From NCBI GenBank assembly GCA_964509505.1, contig CAZDYP010000063.1, forward strand, positions 1-25,092: a stretch of DNA of 25,092 nucleotides. The letters run 5' to 3'. Of the stretch, positions 14,987 through 23,638 are shown piece after piece. The number at the start of each line of letters is the position of its first letter. Within the stretch, counting starts at the first letter, position 1. Source of the stretch: CAZDYP01 sp964509505 (GTDB lineage Bacteria > Chloroflexota > Anaerolineae > JACRMK01). The notes beneath the pieces are model-generated. The model ran no database searches, had not been told where the DNA came from, and saw nothing but the letters and a program-made list of their open reading frames with translations. The translations under genes were made by a program, and so were the position numbers.

Positions 14987-15879
14987 TAAAAGCCTTGCAC
15001 GTGAAACAGCTGCAAGCCCTCGGCGTACGTTTGCTCATGCGCCATAGTTGTGATGAACAAGGTATGTGAACCGATGCGCTGTGTTTGCTCGACTTGCACT
15101 TCGCGCACGGCAAGCGCAGCGCGAGGCATGGGCAGCGCAAAGGTCGGCGAAAGCGTCGTCTCAAAGGGCAGCGCTTCCCAAGCGACGCGCTCTTTTTTGT
15201 GATGCGCGCCCAGGGCATAGACGCTGTCGGTATAGGCAACAGGGATGTCACTCAACACCATGCGACGTGATTGTTCCATCAAGCGCACCGCGGGCGCGGT
15301 GTTGCGCAGCGCCAGCAAAAAATGGCCCGATGCTGAAGGCCCGATCAAATCCATGGGAAAGATGTTGCTAGCCGCTTCGTGTGAGACGGTGACAAGCACG
15401 ACGGGGCGCGGGCAAGTATAAAACACGTATAAGCTGTGCAGCTCGGCAGCCACCATCTGAAAATTATGCGGCATCAAACGCTTGCGCCGCACCCACCAGC
15501 GATATAAATACCAGAGCTGCAAGCGCGGCCACGGTAGACAATAGTTGGAATGCCCTATGGTTTCAAATAGGCAGAGTTGATGGGTCATCCACGCGATGGT
15601 TCGGACGAGCCTCAAGCGAATATACCCCAAAGGTTTGGCGTCGTCGCGTTCCTTGAAGACCAAAGAGCAGGAGGTTTGTGGCAGCGTTACCAAAGGCAAA
15701 CAAATGGCAATGGTCAGCGGACGCAGAGCCGCAATGGAGTGATTGCGTGTCACGTCCAGTGGAGGCGTCAACCCATGCAACCAAACTTGCACTTGTGTTT
15801 GTGGCGCGCGCAAGCCAATAGCCGCATACTCAGGGATGGCCTCAGCGCCAAGCAACCATGTCCGCACACGCGCCTTCAT
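14950..15879 (-). CDS. Flavin-reductase-like FMN-binding protein
   Basis: This is a 309-residue protein. The C-terminal half (about 156-290) has a flavin-reductase-like split-barrel pattern: CPRPVVLVTVSH, NIFPMDLIGP and a TDSVYALGAHHKK segment. The N-terminal 150 residues match nothing I recognise. Family members bind FMN and act as flavin or electron-transfer partners, but the reaction here is unknown. The start at 15879 has GAGGAG six bases upstream and overlaps the methyltransferase stop by ATGA; a start at 15945 would lie inside that gene. It is the third gene of the aminotransferase-methyltransferase operon. The 3' end overlaps the convergent TPR gene by 37 bases, leaving no room for separate terminators. 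Confidence 0.65.
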   Translation of the reverse strand: MKARVRTWLLGAEAIPEYAAIGLRAPQTQVQVWLHGLTPPLDVTRNHSIAALRPLTIAICLPLVTLPQTSCSLVFKERDDAKPLGYIRLRLVRTIAWMTHQLCLFETIGHSNYCLPWPRLQLWYLYRWWVRRKRLMPHNFQMVAAELHSLYVFYTCPRPVVLVTVSHEAASNIFPMDLIGPSASGHFLLALRNTAPAVRLMEQSRRMVLSDIPVAYTDSVYALGAHHKKERVAWEALPFETTLSPTFALPMPRAALAVREVQVEQTQRIGSHTLFITTMAHEQTYAEGLQLFHVQGFYQHWLKQQGRAL

Positions 15880-16667
15880 GTCGCTCTCCTCAAGGTGAGG
15901 AAGAGGTATTTGCCAAGGCGCGTGAGCGGAAACAGCTCGCAACAACGATATTCAAGCCATTCGGCGAGCGAACGCGGTTGCCCCCACACGTAATGTCCAC
16001 GTCCATAGTGAATGAATGCGCCGAGACCGGCTTGTTTTGTCAAAACAAACGAAGGCGAAGCCGCTTGTATAATCTCTGTGGGCAAATAATGATACAGTGG
16101 CGGTGGGATTATTCGGCGTCCCTCGCTATGAGGCGGTGAGTGTATCCTCGATTTTGCTCGGCGCAGCCGCGGCAGCTGCTCCTTCCAAAACCAAGGATTC
16201 AACAGGCTGACGATGACCCATGCAGGCGGCGCAAGGTGGCTCGCCAAACGCACGAACAATGGGCGCAAATTAGGCAACAGATTGAACACGGCAAAATTGG
16301 CGACGACAGCTTGTGGGCGCGGCTGTTGCTCCAAGGTTGCGAGAAAGGTCTCATAATCTATGCTCAATGTTTGCACTCGCCCTTGCGCGATTTCGCTGGC
16401 GCACGCTCGTCGCGTCTGGCATTGCATCGCAGGCGCAGGATCGTAAGCAACCACACGATAACCGCGTCGCGCATACCAACGCGCGTCTATCCCCGTGCCA
16501 CACCCAAAATCAAGAATCAAACTCTCTGGTTCAACGCTTTGGGCAACCCAGTTCTGAAAAGCGCTGCGTACCCAAGCATCACCCGGTTGACGATTCATCA
16601 GCTCGTCATACAGTGGCGCAATGGCATTGTAAAATGAAACACTCTGAGCAAAAGCTGACGGAATCAT
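15876..16667 (-). CDS. Class I SAM-dependent methyltransferase
   Basis: This 263-residue cytoplasmic enzyme has SAM-binding motif I, ILDFGCGTG, at 51-59, followed by the acidic end of strand 2 (VVAYDPAPAM, about 73-82) and a motif like VVANFAVFNLLPNL for strand 4. The substrate is unknown; small-molecule methylation is most likely given the Methyltransf_11/25-like layout. The ATG directly follows the TAA of the aminotransferase gene, and the stop overlaps the next start, so the three genes should be co-expressed. The N-terminal FYNAIAPLYDELM is typical for this type. Confidence 0.9.
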   Translation of the reverse strand: MIPSAFAQSVSFYNAIAPLYDELMNRQPGDAWVRSAFQNWVAQSVEPESLILDFGCGTGIDARWYARRGYRVVAYDPAPAMQCQTRRACASEIAQGRVQTLSIDYETFLATLEQQPRPQAVVANFAVFNLLPNLRPLFVRLASHLAPPAWVIVSLLNPWFWKEQLPRLRRAKSRIHSPPHSEGRRIIPPPLYHYLPTEIIQAASPSFVLTKQAGLGAFIHYGRGHYVWGQPRSLAEWLEYRCCELFPLTRLGKYLFLTLRRAT

Positions 16668-17828
16668 TTAGTTCTCAATCATCACCTTCTGCGCCGCGCT
16701 CACGCCCACGCCCGGCTCAATGTCATGCTCCAACGCAATCAAGGCGCGCTCGATGGCACCGAGCGTCGCCAATACATCATGGTTCGTCGCCGCGCCCATG
16801 TGACCGATGCGGAAATATGGCGGGTCGGTTGGCAAGATGCCGCGCGCAATCGTCACACCCAACGCGCCCACACGCGACACGAAGTTGCCGTCAATCCCCT
16901 TCGGCAGATACGCGCAGCTCACCGTCACCGAGGTAATGTCATCACGCACCGGCACGAGCCGCAAGCCCATCGCGCGCAGCGCCGTTTTCGTCGCCTGGCT
17001 CATCACGCGATGACGTTGAGCGCGCTTCGGCATTGTCTCCGCCAGAATCTGCTTCACGCTTTCGTGCAACGCATAAATCATGTTGACTGGGGGCGTCGAG
17101 AAGAAACCGATTTGCCGTCTCTCCATCGCCTGCATCATCGGCAGCCAATTGAGCGCGTCACAGAAAAAATTGCTTACGGGTTTCTTGCGCTTGCGAACTG
17201 CGTCGAGCGCGCGCTCACTCGCCCACGTCAACGCCAAACCCGGCGGCACGCCAAATGCCTTCTGCGAACCGGTGAGATACATGTCCACTTCCCACGCGTC
17301 GCACTGCAACTCCATCGCCGCCGCCGCGCACACACCATCCACCGACATGAGCGCGCCATAGCGATGCGCGAGCTGCGCGATGGCAGGCACAGGCGCGCAG
17401 ATGTCGGTCGAGGTCTCGACGTGGACGACATGCACGAGTTTGTAGCCTTGCTTTAGTTCAGCCTCGATCATCTCAAGCGGCGCCGCATCGCCAACGGGCG
17501 CAGTCAGCGTCTTGATTTGCGCGTCGTACCGTTCGCAGATGAGCCGATAGCGTTGCGAGAAGTAGCCATGATCAATGATAAGCACTTTGTCATTCGGCTC
17601 AATCAAATTCGCTGCGCCAAATTCGAGCGCAAGGTGACCAGAGCCGGGGAACACATATACTTGCCCGGTGTGTCCACCCAACACCACACGCACGCCCTCC
17701 AATGTTTCGCCAAAGAGGTTGATGAACTCGGGTGAGCTCATCGTCATCACAGGTCTCGACAGCGCGCGCAACACCGCCGGGTCAACCATCGTCGGACCGG
17801 GAATCATCAACAAATCACGTTCAGGCAT
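16668..17828 (-). CDS. Class V aminotransferase (alanine-glyoxylate / serine-pyruvate type)
   Basis: This 386-residue PLP enzyme of fold type I resembles alanine-glyoxylate and serine-pyruvate aminotransferases. It shows the N-terminal MIPGPTMVDP, PLP-ring Asp164 in SVDGVCAA, Schiff-base Lys190 in GSQKAFGVPPGL, and the C-terminal YFRIGHMGAATNHDV. It probably interconverts glyoxylate or hydroxypyruvate with Gly or Ser using Ala or Ser as donor; the exact pair cannot be told. The start chosen is the ATG at 17828 with GGGAG six bases upstream, rather than the GTG one codon earlier. It is the first gene of a three-gene operon. A palindromic repeat element occupies most of the space upstream, and no clear promoter is seen. 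Confidence 0.92.
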   Translation of the reverse strand: MPERDLLMIPGPTMVDPAVLRALSRPVMTMSSPEFINLFGETLEGVRVVLGGHTGQVYVFPGSGHLALEFGAANLIEPNDKVLIIDHGYFSQRYRLICERYDAQIKTLTAPVGDAAPLEMIEAELKQGYKLVHVVHVETSTDICAPVPAIAQLAHRYGALMSVDGVCAAAAMELQCDAWEVDMYLTGSQKAFGVPPGLALTWASERALDAVRKRKKPVSNFFCDALNWLPMMQAMERRQIGFFSTPPVNMIYALHESVKQILAETMPKRAQRHRVMSQATKTALRAMGLRLVPVRDDITSVTVSCAYLPKGIDGNFVSRVGALGVTIARGILPTDPPYFRIGHMGAATNHDVLATLGAIERALIALEHDIEPGVGVSAAQKVMIEN

Positions 17829-17851
17829 CACAATCTCCCTTTAGGAATAAT

Positions 17852-17961
17852 TTACTCACCTTACGCACCGCTGTTATGGCGAGCGTGGTTTGCGAAGCCA
17901 TCTCCCTGCCGAACATGGGGATTGCTTCGCTCCGCTCGCAATGACCATGTAAGGTGAGTAA
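17852..17961. repeat. 110-bp palindromic element with 13-bp terminal inverted repeats (MITE-like)
   Basis: TTACTCACCTTAC (17852-17864) is repeated exactly in inverse orientation as GTAAGGTGAGTAA (17949-17961). Between them is an imperfect palindrome. The left arm runs GGCGAGCG, GCGAAGCC, ATCTCCC, and the right arm runs GGGGATTGCTTCGC, GCTCGC, AATGAC. The inner part resembles the widespread GCGAGCGAAGCGAAGCAATC palindromic repeats of environmental bacterial genomes (from memory, not searched). There is no ORF of note. It separates two minus-strand operons and its transcript would fold into one long hairpin, so it may also serve as a terminator for the VWA operon. Confidence 0.85.
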
Positions 17962-17971
17962 TTTAATCTTA

Positions 17972-19156
17972 TCATACTGGCTGCCCCCGCGCGGTGACAA
18001 TCCCTTGCGCCGCTGCCCATTGCGTCAGGTCTTGGCGCTGAATCGCGGCGGCCATCAGGTCGGGGAAGAGGTCGGGCGTGCAAGCAAATGAAGGAATGTC
18101 CATGGCCGCGAATGCGGCTGCGGTGTGGTGGTCATAGCTGGGCGCGCCGTCGTCGTTGAGCGCCAACAACGCAACCATTTGCGCGCCCGCGCCGACGATG
18201 GCGCTCGCGCGTTGCAACAGCTCCACGCGATGGCCGCCTTCGTATAGGTCGCTAATCAGCACGACAATCGTATCGTGCGGTTGGCGCAGCACCCCTTGCG
18301 TGTAACCCAATGCGCGATTGATGTCGGTGCCCCCGCCGAGTTGCACGCCGAACAACAACTCCACAGGGTCGTCCAACTCTTCGGTCAAATCCACCACGGA
18401 GGTGTCGAAAACGATCATGCGCGTGCTAATGGCTGGCAACGACGCCAACACTGCGCCGAACACGCCCGCGTACACCACCGACGTTGCCATCGAACCGCTC
18501 TGGTCAATCAGCAAGATGATGTCGCGCAGCGAGTGCCGCTTGCGCCCGTAGCCGATGCGCGTTTCAGGGATAATGGTTTGCTGCTCTTTCTGATAGTGCT
18601 TGAGGTTGGCGCGAATGGTGCGCGACCAATCAATCTCGTTGTGACGTGGGCGGCGGTTGCGCGTCGCGCGCTGCAAACTGCCCATGACGGCTTGACGTAA
18701 TGGGTGCGCTAATTTTTTCTCTAGTTCTTCGACCACACGCCGCACGACGAGCCGCGCCGTCTCTTTGGTCTGGCCGGGCATCACGCTCTTGAGCGAGAGC
18801 AACGTCGAGACCAAATGCACGTCAGGCTCAATGGCTTCAAGCATTTCAGGTTGCAAGAGCATCTGCTTGAGATTGAGCCGTTCCAGCGCGTCTTGTTGCA
18901 TCACGCGCACCACCGACGATGGAAAGTACGAGCGAATATCGCCGAGCCAACGCGCCACATTCGGCGCCGATGCGCCAAGTCCGCCGCGCTTGCCGCGCGC
19001 TTTGCTATCGCCATCACCATCGCCGCCCGCATCGTACAACGCCGCCAACGCCCTGTCCATTGCCGCATCAGCGCCGCTCAAGCTACAGCCTGTGCCATCG
19101 GCTTCCTCGCCGCCCAGCAGGAGACGCCAACGACGCAAACGCTCATCAGCTGTCAT
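17972..19156 (-). CDS. VWA-domain protein of the MoxR/DUF5682 cluster
   Basis: This 394-residue protein has no signal peptide and is probably cytoplasmic. The N-terminal half (1-200) is helical, with a Gly/Asp/Lys-rich low-complexity stretch at 44-60. The C-terminal VWA domain (about 212-385) has a complete metal-ion-dependent adhesion site: Asp218, Ser220 and Ser222 in DQSGSM, Thr277 in GGGTDI and Asp303 in ISDLYEGG. VWA partners of MoxR ATPases usually bring substrate or metal to the AAA ring. The start overlaps the DUF5682 stop by ATGA and has GGGAG seven bases upstream. It is the last gene of the operon. Confidence 0.93.
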   Translation of the reverse strand: MTADERLRRWRLLLGGEEADGTGCSLSGADAAMDRALAALYDAGGDGDGDSKARGKRGGLGASAPNVARWLGDIRSYFPSSVVRVMQQDALERLNLKQMLLQPEMLEAIEPDVHLVSTLLSLKSVMPGQTKETARLVVRRVVEELEKKLAHPLRQAVMGSLQRATRNRRPRHNEIDWSRTIRANLKHYQKEQQTIIPETRIGYGRKRHSLRDIILLIDQSGSMATSVVYAGVFGAVLASLPAISTRMIVFDTSVVDLTEELDDPVELLFGVQLGGGTDINRALGYTQGVLRQPHDTIVVLISDLYEGGHRVELLQRASAIVGAGAQMVALLALNDDGAPSYDHHTAAAFAAMDIPSFACTPDLFPDLMAAAIQRQDLTQWAAAQGIVTARGQPV

Positions 19157-21594
19157 CGTTTCACTCCCAACAACTGCGCCACCAATGGTAGCACACGCTC
19201 CGCGCGCGCCGCATCAAATTCACCCACCAGCTCCCGTCTCCCGTCTCCCCTCTCCTGTCTCCCATTCCCCATCTCCCGTCTCACGCGCTCGCCCATCATC
19301 CGCCGCTCCGGCGGCGTGAACGATGCGAACGTGCGCCGCAACAAAGGCAGCAACGTAATGAACGTCTCACCCGCCAACGCGCTAACCCAACTATCCACGA
19401 CCTGCCAGAGCGCGTCGTCGTGCAACAACAGCTGCCCACTGCCCTGCAAAAAGCCTTCAAACCACGCGGCGGCTTGCAGTGGCTCATTCGCCGTCGAGAG
19501 CGCTAGGCTCAAACGACGCGCCGCTTCATCCGCGCTAACACGTCCCGCATCAAACAGCAAACGATTGCAACGCCCTGCCAATAACCCATGTAAACCCTTT
19601 TGCTCGGACAACACTTGCAACGTCGCTTGCCATTCCTCATCATACTCGGCATACTGCAAAACGCCGATGGCATGATGCACTGCCATCACCCGCTCACACA
19701 TTTCTTTGGCGGCGTCATCGTTCAGCGACGCACAGGCATTGGGCAACCCAATGCAGATGCGCGCCACTAAGCCATCCACCACCTGACTGATCATGCGCGT
19801 ATCTGTCTGCCGCACGTTGCCATAGCGCAACACGTTCGCCAACGGCGGCAGCGCCTCCATCAAGTGCGCGACATCGCTGGCAAGGGCGGCTTCGGCTTGT
19901 GCACGCTCCATAAGATGGGCGACGGCTGCGGGCAAGTCGGCGAGCAACGCATCGTCCACCAAGCGGGTCAGCGTCGGCAAATCGCGCGCCTTGTTCGCAT
20001 GGTCACGCACCAGTGCCGTCGTTGCCTCGTGCAGCGTGTTGCCCCAGCTGCTGCGTTCGATTAGCTTGATGGCGAATTCGGGCTGCCATTGCAATTTCCA
20101 AAATTCGTGAAACGTGCCTTTCTTCGCGCCGCCCGCACGTTGCAGCTCGCCCCATGGCACACCTAGCAACTTCAAGCGATGCAACAAGTGGCTGCGTTCA
20201 AGGTCGGTGGGATTCCGCAAATCAAAATCGCGCGTGCTTTGTGAGGCTTCGGGCGACAAGCGCAAGCGCTTCTGTGTTTGCGCGAGGTCCCGTTGCAACG
20301 GCGCGAGTGGCGTGTCGCTCGGTACCGCGCCCAACACTTCGCCGACGATGAGCTTCTCGTGGATCAGACGCAACGGCGTCTCGTTGCCAAAACAGAAGAC
20401 CGTCTGCGCCGCCTCGTTCAATTCAGGCAACGCGGGCAATGGGCGCTCACGCAACGCCGCCAATGACTCCGCCAAGCGCACCGCTTCGATCACCGACGCG
20501 GCAGACGCTTCAAGGTCTTCGCCGCGCAAGAGCTGTGCGACACGCGTCATCCAGCGGATAGTGACATAAGTGGGGTAATGGGTAATGGGTAATTGGAGAT
20601 CGGAGGTTGAGATTTGGGAATTGCGATTTGCGAGTTGCGAGTTGCGATTTGGGATTTGGGATTTTGCGGCGCGCATGTCCCACAGGTGTTGATACCAACC
20701 TGGCGATTCGATGCCTGCGCCGTAGCCGCTGGCGAAGGTTAGTCGTCCATACGTCCACGGTGTCCACGTCGCATCCACCTTGATACGTGGCAAATCCTTC
20801 AGCAGGGCAGCGTCTGCTTGAGCGTCAGGCGCACCATCCGCATCCAACACAAGCGCGGGGCCATGCCACGCGCCACACACGACGGCGATGCGCTGATGGC
20901 CTTCTGCTTGTGCTGCGCGAATCGTCTGACGCATGAACGCCTCGCGCAGTTCGTCATTCGCCGCTTGTCGCTTGTCGTTAGTCGCTGGTCGCTCGTTGCT
21001 CCACGCTCCCCGCAGCGCCGTCATCGCCTCCAGAATCGCAGCAAACAAATCGGCGCTGTCTCGGCGCTGCTCGACGAGCTGCTCCCACCAACGCTCGCCG
21101 TCGTTATAGCCTGCGGCGGCGGCGAGGTGACCAATGGGGTCGTCGGCAATTTTTGATTGTGCTGTCTCACCCTCTACACTTGGCGCAGCAGCATTGGGAT
21201 TTGGAATTGGGGATTGGGGAGTTTCCGTTTGATTTGGAGTTTGCGAGTTGGGAGTTGGGATTTCTCGCAACGCGAGCTGATGTGTCTGCGGCAAATCCAT
21301 GAAGCGCACGGGGATTTTGCGCGTAAGACCAAAATACAACGCTTGCCATTCGGGCGAAAAAACCGCGAAGGGATAATACACGGCGAGGTTCGGATTCTCT
21401 GGCGCATAGACGAGCAACGCGACGGGCGGCGTCATCTCGGTGCGCGTCAACAACGGCAACACGTCCTCTGCATCAGGCGGACCTTCGACGAGAATCGCAT
21501 CAGGCTGCAACGCCTCTAACGCCTCCAACAAGCTGCGCGCGCAGCCGGGGCCATGGTGGCGGATGCCGAAGATGGTGACGAGAGATTCAGTCAT
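19153..21594 (-). CDS. DUF5682 family protein with four heptamer-repeat insertions
   Basis: This 813-residue protein has the N-terminal pattern typical of DUF5682: IRHHGPG (residues 11-17), VEGPPDAED (37-45) and GAWHGPAL (241-248). The conserved His and Glu residues recall the ChaN/EreA/TraB-like superfamily of putative hydrolases, but no reaction is proven. Genes of this family travel with MoxR ATPase and VWA genes, as here. Four low-complexity segments at about residues 112-135, 199-217, 311-343 and 768-789 are each encoded by 7-base tandem repeats and are presumably surface loops. The start lies four bases after the WD40 gene stop with only a weak ribosome-binding site, so coupling is likely. 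The stop overlaps the VWA start. Confidence 0.9.
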   Translation of the reverse strand: MTESLVTIFGIRHHGPGCARSLLEALEALQPDAILVEGPPDAEDVLPLLTRTEMTPPVALLVYAPENPNLAVYYPFAVFSPEWQALYFGLTRKIPVRFMDLPQTHQLALREIPTPNSQTPNQTETPQSPIPNPNAAAPSVEGETAQSKIADDPIGHLAAAAGYNDGERWWEQLVEQRRDSADLFAAILEAMTALRGAWSNERPATNDKRQAANDELREAFMRQTIRAAQAEGHQRIAVVCGAWHGPALVLDADGAPDAQADAALLKDLPRIKVDATWTPWTYGRLTFASGYGAGIESPGWYQHLWDMRAAKSQIPNRNSQLANRNSQISTSDLQLPITHYPTYVTIRWMTRVAQLLRGEDLEASAASVIEAVRLAESLAALRERPLPALPELNEAAQTVFCFGNETPLRLIHEKLIVGEVLGAVPSDTPLAPLQRDLAQTQKRLRLSPEASQSTRDFDLRNPTDLERSHLLHRLKLLGVPWGELQRAGGAKKGTFHEFWKLQWQPEFAIKLIERSSWGNTLHEATTALVRDHANKARDLPTLTRLVDDALLADLPAAVAHLMERAQAEAALASDVAHLMEALPPLANVLRYGNVRQTDTRMISQVVDGLVARICIGLPNACASLNDDAAKEMCERVMAVHHAIGVLQYAEYDEEWQATLQVLSEQKGLHGLLAGRCNRLLFDAGRVSADEAARRLSLALSTANEPLQAAAWFEGFLQGSGQLLLHDDALWQVVDSWVSALAGETFITLLPLLRRTFASFTPPERRMMGERVRREMGNGRQERGDGRRELVGEFDAARAERVLPLVAQLLGVKR
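19231..19282. repeat. In-frame heptamer array D in the DUF5682 gene
   Basis: CCCGTCT, CCCGTCT, CCCCTCT, CCTGTCT, CCCATTC, CCCATCT and CCCGTCT follow one another in exact 7-base register. Translated on the minus strand they give a 7-residue period, RREMGNG, RQERGDG, RRELVGE. Confidence 0.9.
20572..20664. repeat. In-frame heptamer array C in the DUF5682 gene
   Basis: On the minus strand the units are AATCCCA, AATCCCA, AATCGCA, ACTCGCA, ACTCGCA, AATCGCA, ATTCCCA, AATCTCA, then drifting to ATTACCC three times, about 13 units in all. The protein reads SQIPNRN, SQLANRN, SQISTSD, LQLPITH in 7-residue steps. Confidence 0.92.
20949..21001. repeat. In-frame heptamer array B in the DUF5682 gene
   Basis: On the minus strand the units are ACGAGCG, ACCAGCG, ACTAACG, ACAAGCG, ACAAGCG, GCGAATG and ACGAACT. 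The protein reads SNERPAT, NDKRQAA, NDELREA. The unit differs from arrays A, C and D. Confidence 0.88.
21192..21263. repeat. In-frame heptamer array A in the DUF5682 gene
   Basis: On the minus strand the units are AATCCCA, ACTCCCA, ACTCGCA, AACTCCA, AATCAAA and, after a break, CCCAATC- and CCAAATC-type units. The protein reads PTPNSQT, PNQTETP, QSPIPNP. It is the same family as array C about 530 bases away, but more degraded. Confidence 0.88.
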
Positions 21595-21598
21595 GAAA

Positions 21599-23620
21599 TT
21601 ATCTCACACCCCAAATGCGGGCAGTGCCATCTTCCGAGCCTGCTATCAGCATCTGCCCATCAGGGGAAAATGCAATCCCAACAATCTCACCATTGAAACT
21701 GTCAAAGGTCTGAACCCGCGCGCCATCTGGCACACGAAAGAGCTGTAAGGTGCGATTGCTCCCGCCCACTGCTAGCAAACTGCCATCAGGAGAATAAGCC
21801 ACATGTAAAATGGCTCGATTGCGCCCTACAGCTTTCTCAATCTTATCTTTCTCTACACCAGTCAGAGTGAGTATGGGTTGCCCATCGGCGACGCGCCAAA
21901 GTTTTATGCCCTCAGTCGCTGAACCCGTTGCAACAACATTCCCATCTGGCGAAAAGGCAACACCACTTGCTTCCTTGATAGGCAGCTGACGCAAAAGTTT
22001 CCCCGTAGCGATGCTCCATATCCGCGCCTCATCAGCTATTTCCGAAGTTGTCACGAGGATTTGACCATCAGGCGAGAACGATATATTTGCCGCGCTGCCC
22101 TCGGTGGTAGGACCATGAGCGCTTTGTACTGGTCGAGAGAGTTCACGCGCTACCGCGCCATCATTCAATCTCCACAAAATGATGGCATACCCAGCGCTGG
22201 TTGCCAACATTTGCCCATTGGGTGATAAGGCAATGCCGCGATCACCAGATTTCTCTTTCTCTGCTCGAAGCAATGCGCCATCAGAAATTCGCCATAGACG
22301 CACCACATGCTTATAATCGAAGGTAATGAGCTGTTGACCATCGTGCGAAAAAATAACGCGGCGCACATCGTAATCATGCCCTTGCAGAGAACGAATCAAC
22401 ATTTGATCAGAGACACGCCAAAGAGTTGCCAGACCATCATAATCACCCACAGCAACCATTTGCTTATCAGGTGATAGGGCAACACTGCCCAAGTCACTGA
22501 ACCCACTCACTTTGTTGATGACCTTACCATCAGCGATATGCCACTGATATATTTCGTGTGGAGTCGTGATGAATACCATTTGCCCATCCGCTGAGAAAAC
22601 GACATTATCAAAACGCGGTGTGTCAAGATCAAATTTATTGATGAGGGAACCATCGGCTAGACGCCAAACACGCACAGTATGGTCATTTGACACAGAAGCG
22701 AGAGTTTGACCATCGGGGCTCATCGCCATGCTTAACACTTTGTTCGTATGTCCCACCAGCGTTCGCACCAATGAACCATCGGCAAGCTTCCACAGCTGTA
22801 TAGTCTTATCGCTAGAAGCGGCGGCAACAATTTGTCCGTCAGGCGTCACCGCGACATTCCATATTGAATTGATGGGCTGAAAGGTTCGTATCAGCGTGCC
22901 ATCGCGGACACGCCAAAGCAACACTGCTTTATCGAGCAATGAGCCTGAAACCAACGTCTGACCATCAGGCGAAAATGCCAAACCATACACTGAGCCTGAT
23001 TCGCGTTTTAGCGTTTGCAACAACGCGCCATCACTGACGTTCCATAATCGCGCTCTATACCATTCACCAACAGCAAGAATTTGTCCGTCAGGTGAAAAAG
23101 TCATCACATTAACATTATCCCCATCTGTTGCCAATTGCCGCAACATAGACCAGTCGGTTGTGCGCCAAATTTGGACAGCACCGCTAGAAAATCCCACAGC
23201 TGCCAGCTGACCATCAGGCGAAAAAGCCAACGCGCGCGTTTGAGATGACGTTTTGATGAGTCGCAGCTCCGCTAATGTTGCAGCATCATAAAGATAGATG
23301 CCTAACGAAGATGCAACTGCTAACAAACGCCCATCAGGTGACAATGCGAGCTGATGAATCCAACCCTTGCCCCATTGCCATAATTGCACAACATTCTTAC
23401 TGTTGGCAGCCGAAATCGCGTTAGCAGGCAACGACACAGGTGTGGTTGCCATGCTGGGTAGAGGTAATGGTATCTGTGTAGCAACTTTAGGCGTAGGCTC
23501 TCGTGTAGCACCCTGTAGTTGAACAGGAGTCGCTAGAGTATTATCTGAGACAGATTGAACACACGCTGATAGGCTAAACGCTATCACTAGCAAACCTATC
23601 AACGAAAATAATCTCGTCAT
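21599..23620 (-). CDS. WD40-repeat lipoprotein, 14 repeats
   Basis: This 673-residue exported protein has a classic lipoprotein signal with lipobox LSAC (Cys20), a Pro/Thr linker, and 14 WD40-type repeats from about residue 85 to the end. The repeats share the form VxxxAFSPDGQxLAxGSxDxxVxLWRxxDGxLLRxL. Fourteen blades would make two seven-bladed propellers. There is no enzymatic domain, so a binding scaffold on the outer face of the membrane is most likely. The start at 23620 (MTRLFS) has AGGA eight bases upstream; a GTG/ATG about eight codons earlier lies at the edge of a repeat array. It lies between the MoxR gene and DUF5682, which is unusual for this cluster. Confidence 0.92.
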   Translation of the reverse strand: MTRLFSLIGLLVIAFSLSACVQSVSDNTLATPVQLQGATREPTPKVATQIPLPLPSMATTPVSLPANAISAANSKNVVQLWQWGKGWIHQLALSPDGRLLAVASSLGIYLYDAATLAELRLIKTSSQTRALAFSPDGQLAAVGFSSGAVQIWRTTDWSMLRQLATDGDNVNVMTFSPDGQILAVGEWYRARLWNVSDGALLQTLKRESGSVYGLAFSPDGQTLVSGSLLDKAVLLWRVRDGTLIRTFQPINSIWNVAVTPDGQIVAAASSDKTIQLWKLADGSLVRTLVGHTNKVLSMAMSPDGQTLASVSNDHTVRVWRLADGSLINKFDLDTPRFDNVVFSADGQMVFITTPHEIYQWHIADGKVINKVSGFSDLGSVALSPDKQMVAVGDYDGLATLWRVSDQMLIRSLQGHDYDVRRVIFSHDGQQLITFDYKHVVRLWRISDGALLRAEKEKSGDRGIALSPNGQMLATSAGYAIILWRLNDGAVARELSRPVQSAHGPTTEGSAANISFSPDGQILVTTSEIADEARIWSIATGKLLRQLPIKEASGVAFSPDGNVVATGSATEGIKLWRVADGQPILTLTGVEKDKIEKAVGRNRAILHVAYSPDGSLLAVGGSNRTLQLFRVPDGARVQTFDSFNGEIVGIAFSPDGQMLIAGSEDGTARIWGVR

Positions 23621-23638
23621 AGAATAGTTCCTTTCAGT

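Noticed and set aside
17966..17971. Promoter for the aminotransferase operon within the 110-bp element
   Set aside because: No -35/-10 pair with acceptable spacing could be found upstream of 17828 on the minus strand, only scattered A/T-rich hexamers.
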